Positions 1-7,737 of a stretch of 31,106 nt of DNA are shown piece after piece. The notes under the pieces were generated by a model, which did not search any database, had not been told where the DNA came from, and saw only the letters and a program-made list of their open reading frames with translations. Position 1 is the stretch's first letter, and every line of letters starts with the position of its first letter. The stretch spans positions 1 to 31,106 of the forward strand of contig CAMCBY010000004.1 in the NCBI GenBank assembly GCA_945873015.1, given 5' to 3'. This DNA comes from Klebsiella pneumoniae. Lineage in GTDB: Bacteria; Pseudomonadota; Gammaproteobacteria; Ga0077536. The position numbers and the translations under genes are program-made.

Positions 1-1196
1 TCAATCGTGGCCGGAATCATCTGGCAGGCGACGGTGCGTTTCCAGATCAGGTCGTAGAGCTTGAACTGTTCATCGGACAGCCGCGACTTGATCTCCGAAG
101 GCACGCGAAAGCACGAGGTCGGACGTATCGCCTCGTGGGCTTCCTGTGCGTTCTTGGAGCTGGTCTTGAAGATACGCGCCGCGCCCGGCACCTGATCGCG
201 ACCGAAACGGGAGCTTATGAACTGGCGCAGTTCATCCAGCGCTTCCTGCGCGAGACTCAGCGAATCGGTACGCATGTAGGTGATCAGGCCCACCGAGCCT
301 TCGCCGACATCGATGCCTTCATATAACTGCTGCGCAACCCGCATCGCGCGTTGAGCGGTAAAGCCAAGCTTGCGCACGGCTTCCTGTTGCAATGTCGAAG
401 TGATGAACGGCGGCGCAGGGTTGCGTTTGCGCTGTTTCTTTTCAACGTTGGAAACGATTAACTGACCGCCAGCGCCAGCGATCAGACGTTCGCGGGCGGC
501 GCTGGCATCTGCCTCGTTGGTGATCGTGAACTGTTTGACTTTCTCGCCATTGAGTTCGCTCAAGCGCGCCATGAACGGCATGCGAGCAGCGAGCAAATCG
601 GCCTCGATAGTCCAGTATTCGCGGGCGATAAATTTTTCGATTTCTGCTTCGCGTTCGCAGATCAGGCGCAGCGCCGGGCTTTGCACACGTCCAGCAGATA
701 AGCCACGCTTGATTTTCTTCCACAGCAACGGCGAGAGATTGAAGCCGACCAGATAGTCGAGAGCACGACGCGCCTGCTGCGCGTTGACGAGGTCCATCGA
801 GACTTTGCGCGGAGATTTGATCGCTTCTTTGATTGCGCGCTCGGTAATCTCGTGAAACACCACACGATAGACGTCCTTACCTTCCAGCATCGCGCGCTCG
901 CGTAACAGCTCAACCAGATGCCAGGAGATCGCCTCCCCTTCGCGATCAAGATCCGTCGCGAGGTAGAGCACATCGGCCTTCTTCATAGCCTTTGCGATAG
1001 CTTCGACGTACTTGGAATTGCGCTCGATGACTTCGTACTTCATGTGGAAGTCATGTTCAGTATCGACCGCCCCTTCCTTCGGAAGCAGATCGCGTACGTG
1101 CCCGTACGAGGCGAGAACTTCGAAGTCCTTGCCCAGGTATTTCTTGATGGTGCTGGCCTTGGCCGGCGATTCAACAATGACTAAGTTGCTTGCCAT
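1..1196 (-). CDS. topA: DNA topoisomerase I, N-terminal part (cut by window edge)
   Basis: Type IA topoisomerase, which relaxes negatively supercoiled DNA by nicking one strand through a tyrosine intermediate. The gene begins at an ATG at 1194-1196 and stays open to base 1, so 398 codons are visible and the C-terminal part is missing. The protein opens with MASNLVIVESPAKA, the usual start of the Toprim domain. The Toprim acidic motif LATDLDREGEAI follows near residues 80-95. The active-site segment GLITYMRTDS places the nucleophile at Tyr307, close to its position in E. coli TopA. The last residues, ACQMIPATI, match the family and show that the frame is still open at the edge. It lies 69 bases downstream of smg on the same strand, the usual smg-topA order. 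No strong Shine-Dalgarno is visible before the ATG. Identification is very secure. Confidence 0.97.
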   Translation of the reverse strand, partial: MASNLVIVESPAKASTIKKYLGKDFEVLASYGHVRDLLPKEGAVDTEHDFHMKYEVIERNSKYVEAIAKAMKKADVLYLATDLDREGEAISWHLVELLRERAMLEGKDVYRVVFHEITERAIKEAIKSPRKVSMDLVNAQQARRALDYLVGFNLSPLLWKKIKRGLSAGRVQSPALRLICEREAEIEKFIAREYWTIEADLLAARMPFMARLSELNGEKVKQFTITNEADASAARERLIAGAGGQLIVSNVEKKQRKRNPAPPFITSTLQQEAVRKLGFTAQRAMRVAQQLYEGIDVGEGSVGLITYMRTDSLSLAQEALDELRQFISSRFGRDQVPGAARIFKTSSKNAQEAHEAIRPTSCFRVPSEIKSRLSDEQFKLYDLIWKRTVACQMIPATI

Positions 1197-1220
1197 ACGG
1201 TGATGAATTTCGAGTTTGCG

Positions 1221-1246
1221 TGCGGAGCCGATGATGCGGCTCCGCA
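1221..1246 (-). other. Perfect 10-bp inverted repeat between smg and topA
   Basis: The ten bases 1221-1230 (TGCGGAGCCG) are exactly complementary to 1237-1246, with a six-base loop ATGATG. The hairpin lies in the 69-base gap between the smg stop and the topA start. No T-run follows on either strand, so it is not a textbook intrinsic terminator. It could attenuate transcription, be an RNA-processing or stability element, or be a protein site. Its role is unknown. Confidence 0.6.
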
Positions 1247-1265
1247 TCCGCTGGACGCGCGGAGA

Positions 1266-1745
1266 TTAATGCAGATTGCGATTCAGATCGTCCATCACCA
1301 GGTCTTCCATCCACACGAAAGCGTGCTCCTGCCCGGGTTGGTTGAACAGGACCATAAGGATGATCCACTTGAGTTGGCCGATATCGATCTCGTCGTTTTC
1401 GAGCGCTAATACGCGGTCGACCACAAGTTCGCGGGAGGTGCCATCGAGCACGCCGGCCTGCTCGAGGAAATACATAAATCCCCGGCACTCGGCGTCGAGC
1501 TTGCGCTCTTCTTCGAGTGTGTAGATACGTGTTGATGTATAGGCCGCGACCGGCAGGCCATCGGAATCGGCGCGGCTGATAGCCAATTCCTGCAGCCAAT
1601 CAAAGGCTTTGCTGACCTGACCCGCGTCGAATCCAGCGTCGCGCAATTCCGACTTCAGCCGATCACGATCGGCCTCCAGTTCCAGATCATCGTCGACGAA
1701 ATGTTCGAAAAGGTAAATCAGGATATCGATTACTGTCTGCTTCAT
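1266..1745 (-). CDS. smg: Smg family protein (DUF494)
   Basis: Small acidic protein of 159 residues in the Smg/DUF494 family, usually found next to dprA and topA. Its biochemical role is not settled. The protein starts MKQTVIDILIYLFEHF, the typical Smg opening; a longer reading from 1793 would add 16 residues unlike the family, so I chose the ATG at 1743-1745. Other family-like segments are the tyrosine- and glutamate-rich middle (YTLEEERKLD), FLEQAGVLD near residue 105, and the end segment LKWIILMVLFNQPGQE. It has no signal peptide and no membrane helix, so it should be cytoplasmic. It sits 117 bases downstream of dprA on the same strand, in an order conserved across many proteobacteria. The identification is secure, but the function is only known by association. 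Confidence 0.92.
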   Translation of the reverse strand: MKQTVIDILIYLFEHFVDDDLELEADRDRLKSELRDAGFDAGQVSKAFDWLQELAISRADSDGLPVAAYTSTRIYTLEEERKLDAECRGFMYFLEQAGVLDGTSRELVVDRVLALENDEIDIGQLKWIILMVLFNQPGQEHAFVWMEDLVMDDLNRNLH

Positions 1746-1776
1746 TGCCAACTGGTTCCGAGTTCGAACCTGCGAA

Positions 1777-1840
1777 CGTCTACACAACATCAAGGGCTTG
1801 AACGAAAGGTAAGTCGCGTAGACGGTCTTGCGTCTAGACG
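1777..1840. promoter_or_regulatory. Cluster of CGTCTA/TAGACG motifs upstream of smg
   Basis: The gap between dprA and smg carries the six-mer CGTCTA or its complement four times: at 1777-1782, 1819-1824, 1831-1836 and 1835-1840. The last two fuse into the ten-base palindrome CGTCTAGACG (1831-1840). The copies at 1819 and 1831 can also pair as a six-base stem. A further palindrome, GTTCGAAC, lies at 1762-1769. This could be an operator for smg-topA or a weak hairpin 3' of dprA. No clear promoter boxes were found with it. Confidence 0.3.
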
Positions 1841-1862
1841 TTTGACGCCTGCCGGTCGGGAA

Positions 1863-2951
1863 CTAACGGATCCGCAGATAGCTGCCGGTGCCCTGCACCT
1901 GAATGATCCCCGCGAGTTCTAGCTTTAACAGCATGGATGAAACGTCCTGGACCGTCAATCCGCTGCGAAACACGATATCGTCGACGGTGAACGTGTCCCA
2001 GCCACAGGCCTGCAGCATGCGTGGCTCAGCGAGATCCGCAGCCTGCGGAGATTCCACCGGTGCCGCGGCACGGGGCGGAGAGCCAGACGTCGGGAGCAAA
2101 TGCCTCAGCTCTTCGAGGATGTCATCCACCGTTTCCACCAGTTTGGCGCCTTGTTTAATCAATGCATGACATCCCTTGGTCAACGGGTTGTGTATCGAAC
2201 CCGGCACGGCAAACACTTCACGCCCTTGTTCGAGGGCGTGTGAGGCGGTGGATAACGACCCACTGCGTAACGCCGCCTCGATCACCAGGGTGCCCACCGC
2301 GAGTCCGCTCACGATGCGATTGCGTCGAGGGAAATTGGCCGGCAGTGGTGGTGTTCCAAAGGGGAACTCCGAGACCAGCGCGCCAGCGCCGCGTATTTCC
2401 TCGGCCAGTGCGCGATGCTGACGCGGATAAATATGGTCAATGGCGCAGCCCAGCACGGCGAATGTGATGCCATCACCGGCCAGTGCGCCACGGTGGGCCG
2501 CCCCGTCGATTCCGCGCGCGAGTCCGCTCGTGATCGCGAGCCCCTGTGCGGCTAGGTGGCGGGCCAACTCATAGGCGATATCGGCGCCTTGAGGCGTCGC
2601 TTGTCGACTCCCGACCAGTGCCAGTTGCGGTAAACCGAGACCGCCGGGATCACCGTCCACGAACAGCAACGGTGGCGCGGCGGCCGAAGCGGCCAGCAGC
2701 GAGGGATAATCAGTCTGGCCGGCTACCACCAAGTGGTGGCCGGGCGAAGCGAGCCATTCGCACGCCTTGTCCGCAGCCTCCCAGCCAGGCTCAATCCGGC
2801 GAGCCTTCAGCCAATACAAGGCCGCAGCGGCTCGCGATTCAAGATCGCCCGGCCCGGCCAGCGTTTCCAGCGGAAATTTAGAGTGAAAGTAAGCGGCGGC
2901 GTGACACGCCAGAAAGGTGCGCAGCATGACGATGTCCAGTCCTTTGTCCAT
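1863..2951 (-). CDS. dprA: DNA-processing protein DprA
   Basis: DprA binds incoming single-stranded DNA during natural transformation, protects it and loads RecA. The 362-residue protein has an N-terminal helical region (about 1-75) and a Rossmann-like core. The core shows GSRQATPQG at 114-122, SGLARGIDGAAH at 142-153, the VLGCAIDHIYP segment at 166-176, and PRRNRIVSGLAVG near 208-220. GSLSTASHALEQGREVFAVPG follows at about 231-251. Residues 300-362 look like the C-terminal winged-helix domain. The start at 2951 has no good ribosome site; the ATG nine codons in, at 2927, is preceded by AAAGGA and is a real alternative. It lies 59 bases downstream of the lysM gene on the same strand. Presence of dprA alone does not prove competence, since many non-competent bacteria keep it. 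Confidence 0.96.
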   Translation of the reverse strand: MDKGLDIVMLRTFLACHAAAYFHSKFPLETLAGPGDLESRAAAALYWLKARRIEPGWEAADKACEWLASPGHHLVVAGQTDYPSLLAASAAAPPLLFVDGDPGGLGLPQLALVGSRQATPQGADIAYELARHLAAQGLAITSGLARGIDGAAHRGALAGDGITFAVLGCAIDHIYPRQHRALAEEIRGAGALVSEFPFGTPPLPANFPRRNRIVSGLAVGTLVIEAALRSGSLSTASHALEQGREVFAVPGSIHNPLTKGCHALIKQGAKLVETVDDILEELRHLLPTSGSPPRAAAPVESPQAADLAEPRMLQACGWDTFTVDDIVFRSGLTVQDVSSMLLKLELAGIIQVQGTGSYLRIR

Positions 2952-3010
2952 CGCCGGACATCATAACCAGGACGCTCGCAGCTTGCACCTCAGCCGCGAG
3001 CTGGTATCGA

Positions 3011-4180
3011 TCAGGGATTGCGCACGGAGTCCAGCACGTAAACCGGGCGCTGAATATTCATCACCAAGCCATAACTGACGTTGTCAAACGTGCGGAACAC
3101 CATGAGTTCGCCCGCGCGTTCTTCCGGCAGACGCACCGCCACCGGGTTGCTGCCCTTGATGGGCGTGCCGACGAAATCCCGCAAGCCGCGGTCGACGCCG
3201 CGTACATCATTCACGATGCTATGCCACAAACGACCCGGTCCGGTCGGACTTTCCCGCTCCAGACGACCGCGCTCTGCTTCCTGGCGCGCGTAAGCGACGT
3301 CACTCCCTATCGGGTCCTTGACCACCTTGCCGCGCTGGAAGATCGCCAGCACGTGGCCCGGTTCCAGGCCGTCCTTGGTACCGCGATTGAGGACCACGAC
3401 CTGATGTTGCGCCACCTGGCTAATGCCTCCCATCGCCGAAATGATCTTGGCGTCGATGGGACCGGCTGGCGCATGGGGAATAAATTCAGGATATTGGTCC
3501 TCGGTCTGGGCCAGCAGACGGTCGCCCTTCACCACCTCTTTGCTCGAACTGACCACCTGCACGGTGGCCGGGTCGCCAAACTTTTCGACCAAAGCGTCGC
3601 CAACGTGCTCCGCCTCGTAACCGAGCAGAACTTTGGTATCGGGATCTCGATACTCCCCGCCCTTGCGAAATACCGAGAATTTGGCGGTGTTCGGTTCACC
3701 GAGGTTACGCACATAGACCCGGAACCCTGAGCCGAAGGCTAAGTGTTCGTCCTGCGACCCGACGATATAGGCAGCGTGGTCCAGTTCCGCCTCCGAGAGC
3801 ACGCGCGGACGGGTCAGGAACTGGTGAATGGCATCCAACGGGATGGCATGAATGACTTCGGCGTGGGTGGATTCGCGAATCGACGGCGACAGCTTCACAT
3901 TTCTGTCGACCACGCGCAGACGTGGCTTGCCATCAACATATTCCAATGACAGGACATCACCGGGATAAATCCAGTGGGGATCGGCGATCTGCGGGTTATC
4001 GTGCCAAATCTCCGGCCATTGCCAGGGATGGGTCAGGAAGCGGCCGGAAATATCCCACAGGGTGTCGCCTTTCTGCACCGTGTAAGTCTGCGGGTGGTCG
4101 CTTCGAAGCTGAACTTCGTCGGCACCAGCCACGGCGCAGATCAACAGCGCAACAAGAAAAATGGCAATTTTTCCCGACAT
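3011..4180 (-). CDS. Secreted LysM-domain protein
   Basis: Predicted exported protein of 389 residues. Residues 1-20 form a signal peptide (hydrophobic IAIFLVALLICAVAG ending AGA before DEV). A LysM domain follows at about 33-80: YTVQKGDTLWDISGRF, then NPQIADPHWIYPGDVL. LysM folds bind the glycan backbone of peptidoglycan, so it probably acts in the periplasm. The remaining 300 residues have no domain I can name; a VVLNRGTKDGLEPGHVLAIF segment resembles a beta-rich extension seen in homologues at this locus. The gene is divergent from def, as in many gammaproteobacteria. The ATG is preceded by AAGAG about ten bases upstream. Family and location are secure. The exact role is not known; it is not obviously a hydrolase, since no catalytic domain is visible. 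Confidence 0.92.
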   Translation of the reverse strand: MSGKIAIFLVALLICAVAGADEVQLRSDHPQTYTVQKGDTLWDISGRFLTHPWQWPEIWHDNPQIADPHWIYPGDVLSLEYVDGKPRLRVVDRNVKLSPSIRESTHAEVIHAIPLDAIHQFLTRPRVLSEAELDHAAYIVGSQDEHLAFGSGFRVYVRNLGEPNTAKFSVFRKGGEYRDPDTKVLLGYEAEHVGDALVEKFGDPATVQVVSSSKEVVKGDRLLAQTEDQYPEFIPHAPAGPIDAKIISAMGGISQVAQHQVVVLNRGTKDGLEPGHVLAIFQRGKVVKDPIGSDVAYARQEAERGRLERESPTGPGRLWHSIVNDVRGVDRGLRDFVGTPIKGSNPVAVRLPEERAGELMVFRTFDNVSYGLVMNIQRPVYVLDSVRNP

Positions 4181-4210
4181 GTCAATGCTCTTAGGTGACG
4201 TCTTTAATGT

Positions 4211-4238
4211 AGTTTAGCAGAATCGAATCGAAAATAAA
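4211..4238 (-). promoter_or_regulatory. Possible promoter for the lysM-dprA-smg run
   Basis: On the minus strand, TTTATT (4233-4238) and TAAACT (4211-4216) are separated by 16 bases and lie about 30 bases upstream of the lysM start. The -10 box matches TATAAT in four of six positions and the -35 box is weak. The surrounding 60 bases are clearly more AT-rich than the flanking genes, as expected of a divergent promoter region. Confidence 0.35.
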
Positions 4239-4284
4239 CACTTCATGTGACCTGCAGTCAGCGCCACCTCCCGGACAATTCTTC

Positions 4285-4313
4285 TTGAGTAATCAGTGTC
4301 TTACGTATATTCT
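4285..4313 (+). promoter_or_regulatory. Likely sigma70-type promoter for def-fmt-rsmB
   Basis: TTGAGT at 4285-4290 and TATTCT at 4308-4313 are separated by exactly 17 bases. Transcription would start near 4320, leaving a leader of roughly 15-20 bases before the def ATG at 4337. It is the best promoter match I saw in the window and sits at the head of a tightly packed operon. Confidence 0.55.
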
Positions 4314-4336
4314 GCGCGGCATTTAAAATTTCCGGT

Positions 4337-4846
4337 ATGAGCATGGCCCTGAGGCAAATCCTGCACCATCCCGATCCGCGCTTACGGCACAAAGCGCTGA
4401 CGGTGAACTGTTTCGACGCCAGTTTGGCGACGTTGATCGATGACATGTTCGAGACCATGTATGCCGCCCCCGGCATCGGGCTTGCCGCGACTCAGGTAGA
4501 CGTGCAACTGCGGGTCATCGTCGTCGATACGTCAGCAGACAAGCGCGAACCCTATTGTTTTATCAACCCGACCATTCTCTCCAGCCGCGGTGATGAGGAA
4601 ATGGAAGAAGGTTGCCTGTCGGTACCCGGCATCTTCGATTACGTGCAACGCGCCGAGTGGGTGCGCATCGCAGCCGTTGATCGCAACGGCATACCGTTTG
4701 AATTCGAAGCCGACGGACTGCTCGCCGTGTGCATCCAACACGAAATGGATCACCTTGAAGGCAAATTGTTCGTCGACTATCTGTCGCAGCTGAAACAGAC
4801 GAGAATCCGCAAAAAGCTCGAAAAAGAACAGCGTCTGGCGGGTTGA
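4337..4846 (+). CDS. def: Peptide deformylase
   Basis: Removes the N-formyl group from nascent proteins at the ribosome exit; a metalloenzyme, usually with iron. All three family motifs are present in the 169 residues: GIGLAATQ at 46-53, EGCLSVPG at 91-98 and QHEMDHLEG at 134-142. Metal ligands are therefore Cys93, His135 and His139, with Glu136 as the catalytic residue. The length is normal. Two ATG codons, at 4337 and 4343, could both start it; family members usually begin two residues later than the first, so 4343 is possible. It is followed after 82 bases by fmt, the enzyme that adds the formyl group, which is the usual pairing. Confidence 0.97.
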   Translation: MSMALRQILHHPDPRLRHKALTVNCFDASLATLIDDMFETMYAAPGIGLAATQVDVQLRVIVVDTSADKREPYCFINPTILSSRGDEEMEEGCLSVPGIFDYVQRAEWVRIAAVDRNGIPFEFEADGLLAVCIQHEMDHLEGKLFVDYLSQLKQTRIRKKLEKEQRLAG

Positions 4847-4928
4847 GCGTGACAGGCCTGAACCATTCGACGGCGGGCGCCCCGGCGCCACCCATCCCGC
4901 GTGCAGCGCGCAGCGCGTCGGGCAAATT

Positions 4929-5858
4929 GTGAATCAAGCAGCCGTTCGAACTATTTTCGCGGGCACACCTGATTTTGCTGTGCCCAGTCTGCGCGTGCTG
5001 TTAGCGCGTCCCGAGCTCGAAGTCGTCGCGGTGTACACGCAGCCCGACCGACCCGCCGGGCGCGGTCGCCGTGTGCACGCCAGTCCGGTCAAGGAACTGG
5101 CGACCGCGGTTGGTATCCCGGTCGAACAGCCAGAGCGGGTGACTACCGACGAAGCCATCGCACACTATCGCGGCTACCAGCCCGCGCTGTTGGTAGTTGC
5201 GGCCTATGGCCTCATGCTGCCGGGCCCGTTCATCGACGCGCCGATTACCGCCATCAACGTGCATGCTTCATTGCTGCCGCGCTGGCGGGGGGCTGCACCC
5301 ATCCAGCGCGCGCTCATGGCGGGCGACGAAGAGACTGGCATATCCATCATGCGTGTGGTGAAAAAACTCGACGCAGGGCCGGTGTGGCTGAAGCGCAGTT
5401 GTCCTATCACCGCGCAAACCAGCGGCGGCAGCTTGCACGACGCGTTGGCGGTACTCGGCGGTGAAGCCTTGCATGCGGCCATTGATGTCTACCTTGCGGG
5501 TCAAATAATCGAAACCGCACAGGATGAAGCGGCCGTCACTTACGCCGCCAAATTGGGTCCCGCTGATCGCGAGATCGACTGGCGTCAGAGCGCTGAAGTC
5601 ATCGATCGACAAATTCGTGCGCTGGCACCCAGCCCGGCCGCGATGACGCGCTTCAAACAACTCGAAGTCAAAATCCTGGCCGGCCACGCCCTGCCCGACA
5701 CCACCGACATCACACCAGGCACGGTGGTCCATCATGATGACCGCGGTATCGTGGTCGCGACCGGTGCGGGCAGCTACTCCATTTGCGAGCTGCAGCCCGC
5801 CGGCAAACAGCGAATGTCGGCGCAATCGTTTCGCAACGGCTATGGAAGCTATCTGTGA
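4929..5858 (+). CDS. fmt: Methionyl-tRNA formyltransferase
   Basis: Transfers a formyl group from 10-formyltetrahydrofolate to Met-tRNA(fMet) to make the initiator. The 309-residue protein shows the N-terminal Rossmann domain (TIFAGTPDFAVPSL from residue 8, YTQPDRPAGRGR at 36-47). The catalytic segment NVHASLLPRWRGAAPIQRAL begins at Asn110 with His112, and Asp148 lies in LDAGPV. These are the expected Asn-His-Asp set. The C-terminal 100 residues are the tRNA-binding beta-barrel domain. The start is a GTG at 4929-4931 with no strong ribosome site; the 82-base gap from def is GC-rich and offers no better start. Its stop overlaps the rsmB start by four bases. Confidence 0.97.
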   Translation: MNQAAVRTIFAGTPDFAVPSLRVLLARPELEVVAVYTQPDRPAGRGRRVHASPVKELATAVGIPVEQPERVTTDEAIAHYRGYQPALLVVAAYGLMLPGPFIDAPITAINVHASLLPRWRGAAPIQRALMAGDEETGISIMRVVKKLDAGPVWLKRSCPITAQTSGGSLHDALAVLGGEALHAAIDVYLAGQIIETAQDEAAVTYAAKLGPADREIDWRQSAEVIDRQIRALAPSPAAMTRFKQLEVKILAGHALPDTTDITPGTVVHHDDRGIVVATGAGSYSICELQPAGKQRMSAQSFRNGYGSYL

Positions 5859-7165
5859 ACGCAGTCCGCGGTGCAACCCGGGTCGCCAGCGCCGCGATAG
5901 TCAATGCTGTCATACACGAAGGACGCTCGCTGTCGCAGGCGGCGCCGGCGGCACTGGCCGAGATTGCGACCGAACGCGACCGCGCTTTCGTGCAAGCCTG
6001 CGCTTTCGGCGTGTTACGGCACTTTCACGCGCTGAAGGCGCGTCTCGCGCGACTCATGCCCAAACCCTTACGGCGCAAAGATGGCGATGTGGAAGCGTTA
6101 CTGCTGGTCGGTCTTTACCAGATTGAACACATGGGTGTCGCCAGCCATGCAGCGGTGTCCGCCACGGTCGATGGCGCACGCGCGCTCGACAAAGACTGGG
6201 CCTGCCGCCTGATCAACGGCGTGTTGCGCGCGGCGCTCAGGGCGCCACCGGACATCGACTCGAGCCGCGACGCGCGCGCCGAATTCCCGCAGTGGATGCT
6301 CGATTGCGTCCGGCGCGACTGGCCGGATGACTGGCGTACGGTGTTCGAGCACAGCAATACCGAGGCGCCGCTCACCTTGCGTGTGAATCTGCAACGGACC
6401 TCAGTTGCGGACTACAGCGCCGAACTCACGCGCGTGGGCCTCGCCCACAGCGTCGGGCGTCACGCAGCAGGCGCCATCCGCCTGCTCGAAGCAACGGCAG
6501 TGAGTGCCTTGCCGTATTTCAGCGACGGCCACTTGTCGGTGCAGGACGAAGCGGCCCAACTCGCCGCACAAGTCCTCTCGCCCGGTGCTCACGAACGGGT
6601 ACTCGATGCCTGCGCAGCGCCCGGTGGCAAGACCGCTCATCTGCTCGAGCTCGGTGGCGCGGGCCTGTCGTTGCTGGCACTTGATAGTTCCGCGCCGCGA
6701 CTGCAACGCGTGCGTGAGAACCTCGCCCGCCTCGGCCTCTCCTGCACCATCATCGCGGCTGACGCGGGGTCGCCGTTGGACTGGTGTGACGGTCATCCTT
6801 TCGACAAGATTCTGCTCGATGCACCGTGCAGCGCGCTCGGCGTCATGCGCCGTCATCCCGACATTCGCCTGCGCCGCACGGCGGCCGACGTCGCCGAAGT
6901 CGGCCAGCAACAACGCCGCCTGTTACATGCGCTATGGCCGCTGCTCGCGCGCGGTGGCAAATTACTCTACGCGACCTGCTCGATACTGCGCGCCGAGAAT
7001 GATGAGGTCATCGATGGTTTGCTCGCTGCGCAGCCCGATGCGCAGGTGCTGCCGCTGCCTACTTTGGCGGGACGCCCGACCCGGTACGGCCGCCAGATTT
7101 TGCCTGGGGATGATGACATGGACGGTTTTTATTACTGCCTCATAAGCAAGCAGGCGTCATCTTGA
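5855..7165 (+). CDS. rsmB: 16S rRNA (cytosine-967-C5)-methyltransferase
   Basis: Methylates C967 of 16S rRNA using S-adenosylmethionine. I start it at GTG 5855-5857, which overlaps the fmt stop (GTGA) and is preceded by GGAAG six bases upstream. A longer reading from 5783 would run 24 codons into fmt and is unlikely. The 436 residues contain an N-terminal NusB-like RNA-binding domain (about 1-140). The methyltransferase domain has VLDACAAPGGKTAHL near 249-263. The two key cysteines are Cys325 in DAPCSALG and Cys375 in ATCS, the latter being the expected nucleophile. The order def-fmt-rsmB is widely conserved. Its stop overlaps the start of the next gene. Confidence 0.97.
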   Translation: MNAVRGATRVASAAIVNAVIHEGRSLSQAAPAALAEIATERDRAFVQACAFGVLRHFHALKARLARLMPKPLRRKDGDVEALLLVGLYQIEHMGVASHAAVSATVDGARALDKDWACRLINGVLRAALRAPPDIDSSRDARAEFPQWMLDCVRRDWPDDWRTVFEHSNTEAPLTLRVNLQRTSVADYSAELTRVGLAHSVGRHAAGAIRLLEATAVSALPYFSDGHLSVQDEAAQLAAQVLSPGAHERVLDACAAPGGKTAHLLELGGAGLSLLALDSSAPRLQRVRENLARLGLSCTIIAADAGSPLDWCDGHPFDKILLDAPCSALGVMRRHPDIRLRRTAADVAEVGQQQRRLLHALWPLLARGGKLLYATCSILRAENDEVIDGLLAAQPDAQVLPLPTLAGRPTRYGRQILPGDDDMDGFYYCLISKQASS

Positions 7166-7737
7166 AACGCATCACCTTGCGCCTGGGAACTGCACCACTG
7201 CTGGCTGCGCTGTTATTGGTGCTGTGCTGGGTGCCCGCGTCGCAGGCCGGCAATATCACCCTCACGGCGGCCAACGAACACCTCACCAATGACATGGTCA
7301 TGATCGATGCCGACGCCGACTTCCAGTTCAGCGAAGACGCCATCAAAGCCATCAACAGTGGTGTACCGATCACCATTGAGTTCGATATCCACATCACGCG
7401 GCCGCGCAGATTGCTGTGGGATGCTGAACTCGTCAGTGCGCACCGCGAGTACGTGATCGAACGTCACGCCTTGAGCAAGCAGTACATCATCGCCGACCAG
7501 ATTACCGGTGAGCGCCGCATTCATGGCTCACTCGCTCTTGCGATTGACGATCTGGGACGCATTCGCGATCTGCCGATAGCAGAAGCGCGCCAACTCGGTG
7601 AGGAACAGACTCTCGAAGTAGCGATGCGTGTACGGCTCGCGATCCGGTCCTTGCCTGGTCCGCTGATCCCGGTCGCCTACATCTCGCCCGGCTGGCATAT
7701 GTCCAGCGGCTGGTTTCGATGGCAAATCCAACAGTAA
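7162..7737 (+). CDS. DUF4390 secreted protein
   Basis: Protein of 191 residues of the DUF4390 family, typically located between rsmB and ntrY. It starts at a TTG (7162-7164) that overlaps the rsmB stop by four bases; no other start codon fits. Residues 1-29 are a signal peptide (PLLAALLLVLCWVPASQAG), so the mature part should be periplasmic or membrane-attached. The rest looks beta-rich, with the family-like segments RPRRLLWDAELVSAHREY and YIIADQITGERR. It ends in GWHMSSGWFRWQIQQ. The 3' end overlaps ntrY by 19 bases. Given the constant association with NtrYX, it may act with the sensor in the periplasm, but that is inference. No enzyme motif is visible. Confidence 0.88.
   Translation: MKRITLRLGTAPLLAALLLVLCWVPASQAGNITLTAANEHLTNDMVMIDADADFQFSEDAIKAINSGVPITIEFDIHITRPRRLLWDAELVSAHREYVIERHALSKQYIIADQITGERRIHGSLALAIDDLGRIRDLPIAEARQLGEEQTLEVAMRVRLAIRSLPGPLIPVAYISPGWHMSSGWFRWQIQQ

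Noticed and set aside
2967..3004. Inverted repeat between lysM and dprA
   Set aside because: The GCTCGC/GCGAGC stem is only six bases with a 16-base loop, and no T-run follows. It is not distinguishable from chance at this GC content.
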